From Nostoc sp. UHCC 0302 (GTDB lineage: Bacteria > Cyanobacteriota > Cyanobacteriia > Cyanobacteriales > Nostocaceae), in the NCBI RefSeq assembly GCF_038096175.1, contig NZ_CP151099.1, positions 6,860,001 through 6,924,000 of the forward strand: a DNA stretch of 64,000 nucleotides, written 5' to 3'. Every line of letters begins with the position of its first letter. Position 1 is the stretch's first letter. Made by a program: the position numbers and the translations under genes. The notes beneath the pieces were generated by a model that was given only the letters and a program-made list of their open reading frames with translations, made no database searches and was not told where the DNA came from. Positions 55,827 through 64,000 of the stretch are shown here, piece by piece.

Positions 55827-57317
55827 GATTGTTTTATCCAAGGACACCGTTGCTACTACGTTTTGTGTATTCACCATTGCTGTGATTGTTGGTTCAGTCC
55901 ATCGAATTAACCACGCGGGTTGAATGCCTAAAATGACAATCAACACAGCTAAAACTATAGATGGAGTGCGATCGCTCCAATACACGCGCGGTAAATTGGT
56001 AACTTGTGCTGACAAGCGCCCAAAAAAGGCTCTGTTCATGAGAATCAAGAAGTAGACTGCTGTTAAACCTGTACCAATCATTGACAGCAAGGTTTGCACT
56101 GGAAAAACTGGGAAACTACCCCGAAAAATGATGAATTCTGAAATAAACCCGATCATCCCAGGTATACCAGCACTAGCCATGACTCCTAAAACCATCAAGC
56201 TACCAATTACGGGCAGACCCCGTTCTGGATTAAGCAGCCCCTGAACAACTGATAAATCACGGCTTCCGGCTTTTTTATATACGACTCCAACCAGCAAGAA
56301 CAGTAGCGCAGAAATCAAGCCGTGGCTAATCATTTGCATAACAGCACCTAACACGCTTAAAGGTGTAGCAGCTGCTGCGGCTAGAAGCACATAGCCCATG
56401 TGTCCAATGGAACTATATGCCACCATTTTTTTCATATCGGTTTGGGCGATCGCGCAAGATGCGCCGTACAGTACACTTACCACTGCCCAAGTCGCTAACC
56501 AAGGAGCCAGATAACTCCAAGCTTCTGGCAATAAGTTCATCCCAAACCGCAATAAGCCATAAGTTCCCAACTTCAATAGCACCCCAGCCAATAGTACTGA
56601 AATTGGTGTGGAAGCTTCAACGTGAGCATCTGGCAACCAAGTATGGAAGGGAACGAGGGGAATCTTAATTCCAAAGCCCACCAAAATCCCTGCTAGCAGT
56701 AAAATTTGCGTTGCTAAAGGTAAATTCGTCGTGTTTAAGGTTGCTAGCGCAAAGTTAGAACCACCACTCAGCCAAACCAAGCCAAGGAAACTTGCTAAAA
56801 TTAGGATTCCAGAAAAGGCTGTGTAGATGAGAAATTTCGTAGCGGCATAACCCCGTTTTTCACCGCCCCAAATGGCTATCAATAGATACAGCGGAATCAG
56901 TTCCAGTTCGTAGAACAAGAAAAACAGTAGTAAATCCTGTGCTAGAAAAGCTCCAGTCACCCCAGCACTTAATAGTAGTAACAAAGAGTAATAGAATTTG
57001 GGACGCCCAAGAGATTCGTCACTACTATATATAGCAATGCAGGTTAACAGTCCGTTTAAAACTAGCAACGGCAAAGATAAGCCGTCTATACCGAGATTAT
57101 AATTCAAGCCCAAGACCTCAATCCAGGGCAGAGACTCAGCAAACTGTTGACTAACTTCTGCTGGATGAAACTGAATTGCTAGTACAATTGTCCACAAAAA
57201 AATGATACTCGCAAAGACCAAAGCTACCCCACGGGCAGCTTTCCTACTGATAATAGAAGGCCAGAAAGCAATTACAGCTGCACCTAACAACGGCACTAAA
57301 ATCAATGCACTTAGCAT
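55812..57317 (-). CDS. ndhD4: NDH-1 subunit NdhD, CO2-uptake isoform
   Basis: 501 aa, about 14 transmembrane helices, antiporter-like MrpD/NuoM family. Key residues are in the LFFLFYELELIPLYLLIAIWGG block (the buried Glu of TM5) and in IKIPLVPFHTWLPDAHVEASTPISVLLAGVLLKLGTYGLLRF (the conserved Lys and His stretch). It replaces NdhD1 in the NDH-1MS' complex, which drives CO2 hydration with CupB. The gene lies between ndhF and cupB on the same strand (160 and 197 bp gaps). The assignment to isoform 4 is by context. Its last four codons and stop lie in heptamer repeats. Confidence 0.88.
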   Translation of the reverse strand: MLSALILVPLLGAAVIAFWPSIISRKAARGVALVFASIIFLWTIVLAIQFHPAEVSQQFAESLPWIEVLGLNYNLGIDGLSLPLLVLNGLLTCIAIYSSDESLGRPKFYYSLLLLLSAGVTGAFLAQDLLLFFLFYELELIPLYLLIAIWGGEKRGYAATKFLIYTAFSGILILASFLGLVWLSGGSNFALATLNTTNLPLATQILLLAGILVGFGIKIPLVPFHTWLPDAHVEASTPISVLLAGVLLKLGTYGLLRFGMNLLPEAWSYLAPWLATWAVVSVLYGASCAIAQTDMKKMVAYSSIGHMGYVLLAAAAATPLSVLGAVMQMISHGLISALLFLLVGVVYKKAGSRDLSVVQGLLNPERGLPVIGSLMVLGVMASAGIPGMIGFISEFIIFRGSFPVFPVQTLLSMIGTGLTAVYFLILMNRAFFGRLSAQVTNLPRVYWSDRTPSIVLAVLIVILGIQPAWLIRWTEPTITAMVNTQNVVATVSLDKTIGTRD

Positions 57318-57476
57318 AAGCAGAACCAGTTATGGGGAGGGAGATAGTGGGGGCTAGGGGAGGACACTTGCGTGGGCGGGTTTCCGGACTTGAGCAAAGT
57401 GTCCGTCGCCCCTTTTAGGGTTGAGGGAGGGGTAGATCAATACAACTTCTTTTTCTTGTCTCCTACCTCAATATTG

Positions 57477-59333
57477 TTAAAATGGCAATTTACTTAGTAA
57501 ACCCAATGACCAACTAATGAAAAAACCTAAGATGCTTACGACCGCAAGGATGGTCAACATATAGCCCTGGGATTGTCCAGAAATGCTGTATTTTAAACCT
57601 TGCCCACCGAGAATGGTCGCAAATCCAACTAAGTTTACTAGACCATCAACCAGATAGCGATCGCTCCATGCTGAAATCTGAGAAAGTAGTGTTACGGCGT
57701 TCACTACTGTCACTTTATAAACTTTGTCAATGTAAAAATCATAACCCAACAAATCCTGCATAAATCTCCATGTCAGGATTCTGGATCTTGACCAAGCTTT
57801 GTGCAGATAAACTGTAGCTCCTATACTTACACCGATTACGGTAGAAGCAAATAATATTAACACTACATACCAATTAATACTTTCCCAAGTTGGTAACAAA
57901 TACCATTGCTGTAGCATCACTGGTAGTAACAAAGTCATTATTATGAGAGAGACCATCGGAAATGCCATCTGCCACCCGACTTCTGGAGTACGGCGCGTCT
58001 TCTGTTGCGGTGCGCCCCAGAATACTAATCTGAATACTCTAGTTAAATTCAATGCTGTCAAGCCATTGACTAATACCAAAACTCCAATTACCCAAGGGCT
58101 AATATTGACAAAACCGTCTGCCCATGAGAGCATTGCCCAAAAGCTTCCTAGTGGTAGCAGTGTTACCATCCCGGCGGAACCAACAACAAAGGCAGTAGTG
58201 GTGGCTGGCATCCGTGACCACAAACCACCCATTTCTGTTAAGTCTTGGCTGTGGGTAGTGTGTATTACTGACCCGGAACTCATAAATAATAGTGCTTTAG
58301 CGATCGCATGAGTTAACAGCAACATCAGGGCAACTCCCCCTTGCTGCAACCCTACTGCCAAAAACACTAAACCCATGTATGCACTGGTGGAATGAGATAG
58401 CGATCGCTTAATGTCAATTTGAGCTATTGATACTAATGTTGCACCAATCGCTGTTACTGTACCCATAATTACTAAGGCATTTAACGCAACTGGTGACAGC
58501 GCTAATATTGGCTGTAGTTTATACAGGAGATAAGCACCGCCAGCCACCACTAGCGAGTTCCGCATTACGGAAGCAGGGTTGGGGCCTTCCATCGCCTCAT
58601 CTAACCACAAATGCAGAGGAAATTGAGCGCATTTACCCGCAGGGCCTGCTATCAAAGCCAATCCCAGTAATGTCGATGTGACTGGACTTAAATTAGCTGT
58701 TTGCGCCCATTCATATAAATTAGAAAAGTTCAAACTGCCTGCTAAGGTGGAGAGTGTGACTACGCCCATCAGTAACAATAAGTCTCCCACCCGCTTAGTT
58801 AAAAATGCATCCCGCGCCGCCGTCACTACTAGCGGTTGAGCATACCAGAATCCTACCAGCAAGTAAGTCGAAAGAGTCAGAACTTCTAAAAAGGCATAGC
58901 TGAGAAACAATGAGTCGCTAATTGCTAAACCACTCAGCGCTGCTTCAAAAAATCCAATTAAGGCAAAAAACCGGGCTAACGACCAGTCTTTTTCCATATA
59001 ACCCAAGGCGTAAATTTGCGCCATGAGACTTAACCCTGTAATTAAAACTATTGCCCCAATACTGACTGGTGAGAGTTCTAAGGCAAAGGATAAGTCTAAG
59101 TCAGCAGCTTTAAACCAGCTAATCTGCAAATTTTTTGGTTCGCTGTTCCAGATATTTGCAAATACCAACAAGCTATGGGCGAAAGCTAAAAGGGTCGTCA
59201 ACAAGTTTAAATATGCCGCAGGTCTTGGCCCTGTACGCTTAATTATGCCTAATCCCCACGGCAGGGTTAAGAGTGCGCCTATCAAGCTATAAAGAGGTAC
59301 CCACCAACTTGTTAAAAATAGAAATTGACTCAT
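57477..59333 (-). CDS. ndhF4: NDH-1 subunit NdhF, CO2-uptake isoform
   Basis: 618 aa, about 15-16 transmembrane helices, NuoL/MrpA family. Typical blocks are ARFFALIGFFEAALSGLAIS, AGPAGKCAQFPLHLWLDEAMEGPNPASVMRNS with the ion-path Lys and the H-x-W-L-x-x-A-M-E-G-P motif, and DIKRSLSHSTSAYMGLVFLA. A long lateral helix is likely near the C-terminus. It is the first gene of ndhF-ndhD-cupB and diverges from ccmK across 667 bp. The start ATG follows GGGAAATTTCA. It is shorter than respiratory NdhF1, as expected for the CO2-uptake isoforms. Confidence 0.88.
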   Translation of the reverse strand: MSQFLFLTSWWVPLYSLIGALLTLPWGLGIIKRTGPRPAAYLNLLTTLLAFAHSLLVFANIWNSEPKNLQISWFKAADLDLSFALELSPVSIGAIVLITGLSLMAQIYALGYMEKDWSLARFFALIGFFEAALSGLAISDSLFLSYAFLEVLTLSTYLLVGFWYAQPLVVTAARDAFLTKRVGDLLLLMGVVTLSTLAGSLNFSNLYEWAQTANLSPVTSTLLGLALIAGPAGKCAQFPLHLWLDEAMEGPNPASVMRNSLVVAGGAYLLYKLQPILALSPVALNALVIMGTVTAIGATLVSIAQIDIKRSLSHSTSAYMGLVFLAVGLQQGGVALMLLLTHAIAKALLFMSSGSVIHTTHSQDLTEMGGLWSRMPATTTAFVVGSAGMVTLLPLGSFWAMLSWADGFVNISPWVIGVLVLVNGLTALNLTRVFRLVFWGAPQQKTRRTPEVGWQMAFPMVSLIIMTLLLPVMLQQWYLLPTWESINWYVVLILFASTVIGVSIGATVYLHKAWSRSRILTWRFMQDLLGYDFYIDKVYKVTVVNAVTLLSQISAWSDRYLVDGLVNLVGFATILGGQGLKYSISGQSQGYMLTILAVVSILGFFISWSLGLLSKLPF

Positions 59334-60000
59334 TGAAATTTCCCTTTACGACTTAGCTTTAATCAAAAATAAAAGTCGGAATACAATCAAAACACAATCA
59401 TTTCCAAGAAAAATAAAATTTACTAAAAATGCTGTTTATCTACTAATTTTTATTTAAAATTTGAATGAGCATTTTTACTTTAGCCTAGACTATTAAAGTT
59501 AAATAAAATATAACTTCATATATTTGAAAGCATTTACTCTTTATTATATTATCTCCAATTGTAAATTTATATTTCTACTTTTAGCAAACAACTTTATACA
59601 ATATATTTGGAAAAGTTATAGGGTTTTATGTAGTTATTATAGATATAGCAAAATTTGATAGAAAGATAGAGACAGCATAATATACAGCCCCCGGTCATCC
59701 TGCATCAGACAAGATTAGCTCTGCTCATGAATGTCCTTTTGTCAATGTAATAAAGAAATTATAAAGCATAAGCGACTACTCTAGGAATTCAGTCAACTTT
59801 GATTGAGCAGAAGCCTCTATTAATTTTAGTTAAGTTTTTTAAAACTTTTTTATCATAAACTATTATACTGATTTATATTGCCAGGAACGCCAAGCTTTCC
59901 TATGCTTAATTTGGAAGTGTTTTTGTAGATCAAGATGAGCTTCCTCGTCAAAATTTTCAACCCTCAGTACTGATCGGATTAATTTTTTAGGAGTTCTGCG
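59334..60000. promoter_or_regulatory. Divergent promoter region between ndhF and ccmK
   Basis: 667 AT-rich bases with no gene. It must hold promoters of both carbon-concentrating operons. The ribosome site of ccmK is AGGAGTTCTGCGATG. LysR-type (CcmR/CmpR-like) sites would be expected for CO2-responsive control, but their loose consensus cannot be confirmed by eye. Confidence 0.5.
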
Positions 60001-60309
60001 ATGCCAATTGCAGTTGGAATGATTGAAACTAAGGGCTTTCCAGCAGTAGTAGAAGCTGCTGACGCAATGGTGAAAGCTGCGCGTGTAACTTTGGTAGGAT
60101 ATGAAAAAATCGGTAGCGCTCGCGTTACTGTGATTGTTCGGGGAGATGTGTCTGAGGTGCAGGCCTCAGTTGCAGCTGGGGTTGAAGCAGCCAGAAGAGT
60201 AAATGGCGGTGAAGTTTTATCCACTCACATCATTGCCCGTCCCCACGAAAACCTCGAATACGTCTTGCCGATTCGTTACACGGAGGCTGTGGAACAGTTC
60301 CGCACTTAA
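60001..60309 (+). CDS. ccmK1: Carboxysome shell hexamer protein CcmK (first copy)
   Basis: 102 aa BMC-domain protein: [20 protein letters not shown], the [11 protein letters not shown] strand, the pore-loop-bearing region [14 protein letters not shown], and the [14 protein letters not shown]-like [14 protein letters not shown] block. Hexamers of CcmK tile the facets of the beta-carboxysome, and the central pore is thought to let bicarbonate and 3-phosphoglycerate pass. AGGAG lies 7 bases upstream. It is the first gene of the ccmK-K-L-M-N-O operon. Numbering K1/K2 follows gene order. The C-terminus is short (TEAVEQFRT). Confidence 0.95.
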   Translation: MPIAVGMIETKGFPAVVEAADAMVKAARVTLVGYEKIGSARVTVIVRGDVSEVQASVAAGVEAARRVNGGEVLSTHIIARPHENLEYVLPIRYTEAVEQFRT

Positions 60310-60402
60310 AATAGCTGAATTTAACAAAGTAATTAACGGGGCTGCCTTCTTGTAGCTCCACTTTCGTCCAGAACTAGAGACTTTATTTAAGGATTAGAAC
60401 TA

Positions 60403-60747
60403 ATGTCAATCGCAGTGGGAATGGTAGAAACGCTAGGCTTTCCAGCAGTCGTGGAAGCTGCTGACGCAATGGTGAAAGCTGCTCGCGTCACTTTGGTGGG
60501 TTATGAAAAAATTGGTAGCGGTCGGGTGACAGTAATCGTCAGGGGGGATGTATCGGAAGTACAAGCTTCCGTAGCCGCAGGAGTTGAATCAGTGAAGCGA
60601 GTCAACGGCGGACAAGTCTTGTCTACTCACATTATTGCTCGTCCTCATGAGAACTTAGAATACGTCCTACCAATACGGTATACCGAAGACGTAGAGCAGT
60701 TCCGGGAAAATGTTAACGCAATTCGTCCTTTCGGCAGAAGACCGTAA
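60403..60747 (+). CDS. ccmK2: Carboxysome shell hexamer protein CcmK (second copy)
   Basis: 114 aa. It is nearly identical to the first CcmK over the BMC core (for example [20 protein letters not shown]) but differs at a few positions (GRV instead of [13 protein letters not shown] instead of [10 protein letters not shown]). It has a longer C-terminal tail ([13 protein letters not shown]), as in CcmK2-type proteins. It is the second gene, 93 bp after the first. Upstream AAGGATTAGAACTA gives a fair ribosome site. The two paralogues probably form mixed or separate facet hexamers. Confidence 0.95.
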   Translation: MSIAVGMVETLGFPAVVEAADAMVKAARVTLVGYEKIGSGRVTVIVRGDVSEVQASVAAGVESVKRVNGGQVLSTHIIARPHENLEYVLPIRYTEDVEQFRENVNAIRPFGRRP

Positions 60748-60753
60748 TCCGTA

Positions 60754-61056
60754 ATGCAAGTTGCCAAAGTTCGTGGCACAGTAGTTAGCACTCAAAAAGA
60801 TCCAAGTCTCAGAGGTGTCAAACTACTGTTGTTGCAATTAGTAGATGAAGAGGGAAAAATCCTACCAGAATACGAGGTAGCAGCAGATAGTGTAGGGGCT
60901 GGAGTAGATGAGTGGGTACTGGTCAGTCGAGGCAGCGCCGCTCGTCAAGTTATTGGTAATGAACAGCGTCCGTTAGATGCAGTAGTGATAGCGATAATTG
61001 ATACCATTTACGTTGAAGATCGCATGATTTACAGCAAAAAAGAGCAATATCGGTAG
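60754..61056 (+). CDS. ccmL: Carboxysome vertex protein CcmL
   Basis: 100 aa EutN/CcmL family: MQVAKVRGTVVSTQKDPSLR, the LLLLQLVDEEGK strand and the C-terminal DTIYVEDRMIYSK. CcmL pentamers close the twelve vertices of the icosahedral shell. It begins 7 bases after the ccmK2 stop and has no strong ribosome site of its own, so translational coupling is likely. This could keep vertex protein far below hexamer levels. Confidence 0.95.
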   Translation: MQVAKVRGTVVSTQKDPSLRGVKLLLLQLVDEEGKILPEYEVAADSVGAGVDEWVLVSRGSAARQVIGNEQRPLDAVVIAIIDTIYVEDRMIYSKKEQYR

Positions 61057-61168
61057 TCATTAGTCATTAGTCATTAGTCACTAGTCATTAGTAAGGAGTT
61101 ATAAGTAAATATCGCTTAACTGTAGACAAAGGACAAAGGACAAAAGACGAAGGACAAAAGACAAATGA
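61057..61168. repeat. Heptamer STRR arrays between ccmL and ccmM
   Basis: TCATTAG repeated about five times (61057-61092), followed by ACAAAGG/ACAAAAG heptamers (61128-61168). These are typical of heterocystous cyanobacteria. Confidence 0.8.
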
Positions 61169-61189
61169 CAATACAGGAGGAATCTCGCG

Positions 61190-62851
61190 ATGGCAGTCCG
61201 CAGCACGGCGGCACCCCCAACCCCGTGGTCGAAGAATTTAGCAGAGCCAAAAATCCATGACAGCACATTTGTACATTCGTTTTCTAACATCATTGGGGAT
61301 GTGCGGATAGGTGCAAATGTAATCGTTGCGCCGGGGACTTCGATTAGAGCGGATGAAGGCACACCTTTTTATATCGGTGAAAATACCAATATTCAAGATG
61401 GTGTTGTGATTCATGGGTTGGAACAAGGCCGAGTAGTTGGGGATGACCAAGAGCAATACTCGGTGTGGGTAGGCAAAAATGCTTCCATTACCCACATGGC
61501 TCTGATTCACGGGCCAGCTTATGTTGGGGAAAATTCCTTTATTGGGTTTCGCTCTACGGTATTTAATGCCAGAGTGGGTGCAGGTTGCATCGTGATGATG
61601 CACGCTTTGATTCAAGATGTAGAGATTCCTCCAGGTAAGTATGTACCGTCAGGAGCGATAATTACTAACCAGCAGCAAGCTGACCGCTTGCCAGATGTGC
61701 AAGATCAGGATCAGGAATTTGCTCATCATGTAATTGGGATTAATCAAGCATTACGAGCTGGTTATCGCTGTGCTGCGGATAGCAAATGTATTGCACCTAT
61801 TCGGGATGAAATAGCTAAATCTTATACAGGTAATGGTATTACTGTCATAGAGTTGGAAAGGAGTAGTGAAGTGGCGAGCAATAGTTTGGGTGCAGAAACA
61901 ATAGAGCAGGTGCGCTATTTATTAGAGCAAGGTTATAAGATTGGCACGGAACACGTGGATCAAAGACGTTTCCGTACAGGTTCTTGGACTAGTTGCCAGC
62001 CAATTGAACCAAAATCGATACGTGAAGCGATCGCAGCTTTGGAAAGCTGTTTGAGAGACCATAGCGGCGAATATGTCCGGCTGTTTGGCATCGACAAAGG
62101 TAGACGGCGTGTATTAGAAACCATCATTCAACGCCCAGATGGTAATGTTAACCCAGCTACCAGCTTTAAACCTCCTGCTAGTAATAGCAATAATGGTGGC
62201 TACAACAAGAGCTACAGCAATGGCAATGGCAACAGTAACGGCGCTAGCAGTGGCAAAATCGGTACTGAAACTGTAGAGCAAATTCGCCAACTGTTAGCAG
62301 GTGGTTATAAAATTGGTACAGAACACGTAGATGAGCGTCGCTTCCGCACTGGTTCTTGGAGCAGTTGCAAGCCAATTGAAACAACTGCGACCAATGCCGT
62401 GATTTCCGCTGTGGAAGAATGTATAGACAACCATCAAGGTGAGTATGTCCGTTTAATTGGCATCGACACCAAAGCCAAACGGCGTGTATTAGAAAGCATT
62501 ATTCAAAGACCTAATGGGCAAGTTAGCTCACCGAGTGGCCATAAATCAGTTGCTAGTGCCTCATCTGCAACTACAGCGGTTGCGAATACCCGCTTAAGCT
62601 CTGAAGTAGTAGAACAGCTACGGCAGCTATTAGCTGGAGGCTATAAAATTAGCGTAGAACACGTAGACCAGCGACGGTTCCGCACAGGTTCTTGGAGTAG
62701 CACCGGGCCAATTCAGGCGAATTCTGAAAGAGAAGCGATCGCTGCATTAGAAACGCACCTCGCCGAATTCCCAGGAGAATATGTACGATTGATTGGGATT
62801 GACCCCAAAGCTAAGCGCCGGGTATTGGAAACGATTATTCAACGTCCATAA
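61190..62851 (+). CDS. ccmM: Carboxysome assembly protein CcmM: gamma-carbonic anhydrase plus three RbcS-like domains
   Basis: 553 aa. Residues 1-about 210 are a left-handed beta-helix gamma-carbonic anhydrase with zinc ligands His75, His102 and His107. The Cys194/Cys200 pair (CAADSKC) is present; I recall it as required in the active thermophile enzyme. Three RbcS-like (SSUL) modules follow (about 235-315, 358-440, 470-553), each with [18 protein letters not shown]-like signatures, joined by Asn/Ser/Gly-rich linkers. These link Rubisco L8S8 particles into the condensate that nucleates the carboxysome. AGGAGG lies 9 bases before the ATG. Modules 1 and 2 carry the cysteine pair (SSC/TSC and a helix Cys); module 3 lacks both. 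Confidence 0.96.
   Translation: MAVRSTAAPPTPWSKNLAEPKIHDSTFVHSFSNIIGDVRIGANVIVAPGTSIRADEGTPFYIGENTNIQDGVVIHGLEQGRVVGDDQEQYSVWVGKNASITHMALIHGPAYVGENSFIGFRSTVFNARVGAGCIVMMHALIQDVEIPPGKYVPSGAIITNQQQADRLPDVQDQDQEFAHHVIGINQALRAGYRCAADSKCIAPIRDEIAKSYTGNGITVIELERSSEVASNSLGAETIEQVRYLLEQGYKIGTEHVDQRRFRTGSWTSCQPIEPKSIREAIAALESCLRDHSGEYVRLFGIDKGRRRVLETIIQRPDGNVNPATSFKPPASNSNNGGYNKSYSNGNGNSNGASSGKIGTETVEQIRQLLAGGYKIGTEHVDERRFRTGSWSSCKPIETTATNAVISAVEECIDNHQGEYVRLIGIDTKAKRRVLESIIQRPNGQVSSPSGHKSVASASSATTAVANTRLSSEVVEQLRQLLAGGYKISVEHVDQRRFRTGSWSSTGPIQANSEREAIAALETHLAEFPGEYVRLIGIDPKAKRRVLETIIQRP
61857..61873 (+). promoter_or_regulatory. Internal ribosome site and GTG start for short CcmM
   Basis: AAAGGAG at 61857-61863 is followed after 7 bases by in-frame GTG 61871 (residue 228), exactly between the anhydrase and the first RbcS-like domain. 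Translation from it gives a 326-aa, three-module protein equivalent to CcmM35. Confidence 0.8.
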
Positions 62852-62955
62852 TAAATAGGGAGTAGGGAATCAGGGAGTAGGGAGTAGGGAAGAAAAGGTA
62901 GGAAATTTTAATATCCATTACTCACTACTCCCCACTCACTACTTACTACTCCCCA
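62852..62955. repeat. Heptamer-type repeats between ccmM and ccmN
   Basis: AGGGAGTAGGGA-type units (62858-62893) and CACTACTCCCC-type units (62925-62955) face each other as inverted low-complexity repeats that could pair. Confidence 0.7.
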
Positions 62956-62991
62956 TTGACACTTTTTCCGGCTTCCGAGGTTACAATTCTC

Positions 62992-63771
62992 ATGACTGTG
63001 CCGCCACTGCGCCTCAGCAATAACTTTGATTCTTACATTAGTGGCGAGGTGACTATTCATCCAAGCGCGGTACTCGCACCTGGAGTAATACTGCAAGCGG
63101 TTGAAAACAGCAAAATCATCATCGGCCCGGGCGTCTGTATTGGTATGGGGTCAATTCTCCAAGCCAATGAAGGAACCCTAGAGGTAGAAGTAGGGGCAAA
63201 CTTGGGAGCCGGTTTTCTAATGGTTGGGAAAGGCAAAATTGGAGCTAATGCCTGTATCGGTTCAGCAACAACAGTTTTCAATTGTTCAGTTGAACCTGGA
63301 CAAGTAGTTCCACCTGGTTCAATTTTGGGAGACACCAGTCGACGGATAGAGCAAACAAAACAACTGGAACCATCCACAACTAACTCTACTTCTACAAATA
63401 CAGCCCAGCAGAGGCAAGAAGATAATAGTCTAAGTAAAGATGAGGATAAAGTAATTTCATCAACTGAGTTTTCGGCATCGGCTGCGATGAAGTTAAAACA
63501 ACGATCTATTTATTTTTCTAAATCTTCTGCTACTCCAAAAAGCCAGTCTCCTAAACTTGAGGAACCCGCTAATGGTGCTAGCCCTACTTCACAGGAAGCT
63601 GCCCAAGAGCCTATAGAACCTAATACTAATAACTCAGATCCCAGTCAGCCAGCTACAGAATCCCCTAATAATTTCGGGACTCAAATTTATGGGCAAGGGA
63701 GCATACAAAGGCTGTTGACCACATTGTTTCCCCATAGACAATCCTTGAACGACCAAAACTCTGACGATTAG
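62992..63771 (+). CDS. ccmN: Carboxysome adaptor protein CcmN
   Basis: 259 aa from ATG 62992 (MTVPPLRLSNNFDSYISGEV). An upstream TTG frame start falls in repeats. Residues about 15-125 are an imperfect hexapeptide beta-helix (IHPSAVLAPGVILQAVENSK, GPGVCIGMGSILQANEG). A long polar, poorly conserved linker is followed by the C-terminal encapsulation peptide IYGQGSIQRLLTTLFPHR, which binds the CcmK shell. The helix domain binds CcmM, so CcmN connects the Rubisco core to the shell. GAGG lies 12 bases upstream. Confidence 0.93.
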   Translation: MTVPPLRLSNNFDSYISGEVTIHPSAVLAPGVILQAVENSKIIIGPGVCIGMGSILQANEGTLEVEVGANLGAGFLMVGKGKIGANACIGSATTVFNCSVEPGQVVPPGSILGDTSRRIEQTKQLEPSTTNSTSTNTAQQRQEDNSLSKDEDKVISSTEFSASAAMKLKQRSIYFSKSSATPKSQSPKLEEPANGASPTSQEAAQEPIEPNTNNSDPSQPATESPNNFGTQIYGQGSIQRLLTTLFPHRQSLNDQNSDD

Positions 63772-63827
63772 TCCGAGTAAGTGTTAATTGTAAGTTGTCA
63801 GTTTTGTGAGTATCTTAGAGAGTTCAC

Positions 63828-64000
63828 ATGGAAACATATAATCAACAGTCTGCAAGCAGCTATGATTCATCGCCTAATAAAGACTACAGGGATACTGCCT
63901 TGGGTTTAGTATCAACCCTGAGCTTTCCAGCAATAGTTGGCACAGCGGACATGATGCTTAAATCCGCTGGAGTTCACCTAGTTGGGTATGAAAAAATTGG
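63828..64000 (+). CDS. ccmO: Carboxysome shell protein CcmO, N-terminal part (cut by window edge)
   Basis: 57 codons before the window ends. A polar 22-residue lead ([20 protein letters not shown]) is followed by a BMC domain, [20 protein letters not shown] and HLVGYEKIG. CcmO is a tandem-BMC trimer forming part of the shell and is the expected gene after ccmN. The lead extension, absent from CcmK, supports CcmO. The gap after ccmN is 56 bp. Confidence 0.88.
   Translation, partial: METYNQQSASSYDSSPNKDYRDTALGLVSTLSFPAIVGTADMMLKSAGVHLVGYEKI

Overview
The window is chromosomal DNA of a filamentous, probably heterocystous (Nostocales-type) cyanobacterium. The sequence itself supports this: psaC, a ccmK-ccmK-ccmL-ccmM-ccmN-ccmO beta-carboxysome operon, a cyanobacterial NDH-1 CO2-uptake operon, very frequent GCGATCGC (HIP1) octamers, heptanucleotide short tandem repeats (STRR), and an xisH/xisI remnant. 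Both window edges cut a gene: a DUF29 protein on the left and ccmO on the right.

Layout. From 0 to 15.6 kb lie ordinary single genes: PhzF-like isomerase, M24 aminopeptidase, PhoD-like phosphatase with a HAD hydrolase, type II NADH dehydrogenase, GNAT, ChaB, DUF1345, a phospholipase D/EF-hand/helix-hairpin-helix lipoprotein, cysteine desulfurase, a cold-shock/DUF1294 protein and DUF1995. From 15.7 to 34.6 kb lies an accessory region. It holds an xisHI remnant, a large secreted zinc metalloprotease, two tandem pentapeptide-repeat paralogues (one with a NACHT NTPase, one without), a 63-bp tandem repeat, a GIY-YIG protein and a PIN-toxin/antitoxin pair between repeated elements. It ends with a giant caspase-nSTAND NTPase-WD40 protein facing a two-gene operon whose second product is membrane-anchored. 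This divergent caspase/STAND unit is the best candidate for a conflict or programmed-death system.

From 34.6 to 52 kb lie mostly core genes: glmS, psaC, an NAD(P)HX repair enzyme, a SPOR-like protein, mnmA, a carotenoid-desaturase-like flavoprotein, rsgA, a methyltransferase, a cNMP-domain protein, tRNA-Arg(CCG), an M23 peptidase, and an AAA/TPR and TPR/membrane pair. An AT-rich acyltransferase-3 gene and about 1 kb without genes follow.

From 54.4 to 64 kb lies a carbon-concentrating cluster. The minus-strand operon ndhF-ndhD-cupB (CO2 uptake by a specialised NDH-1 complex, ending in a clear terminator) is divergent from the plus-strand carboxysome operon. CO2 hydrated by the NDH-1/Cup complex becomes the bicarbonate used inside the carboxysome, so the two operons serve one pathway.

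Noncoding space is rich in dispersed repeats. Some have entered coding sequences: an 85-bp inverted-repeat element in the STAND NTPase, purine-rich runs in glmS and the NAD(P)HX enzyme, and heptamers forming the end of ndhD. All assignments are by reading the sequence and remembered family features; no database search was run.
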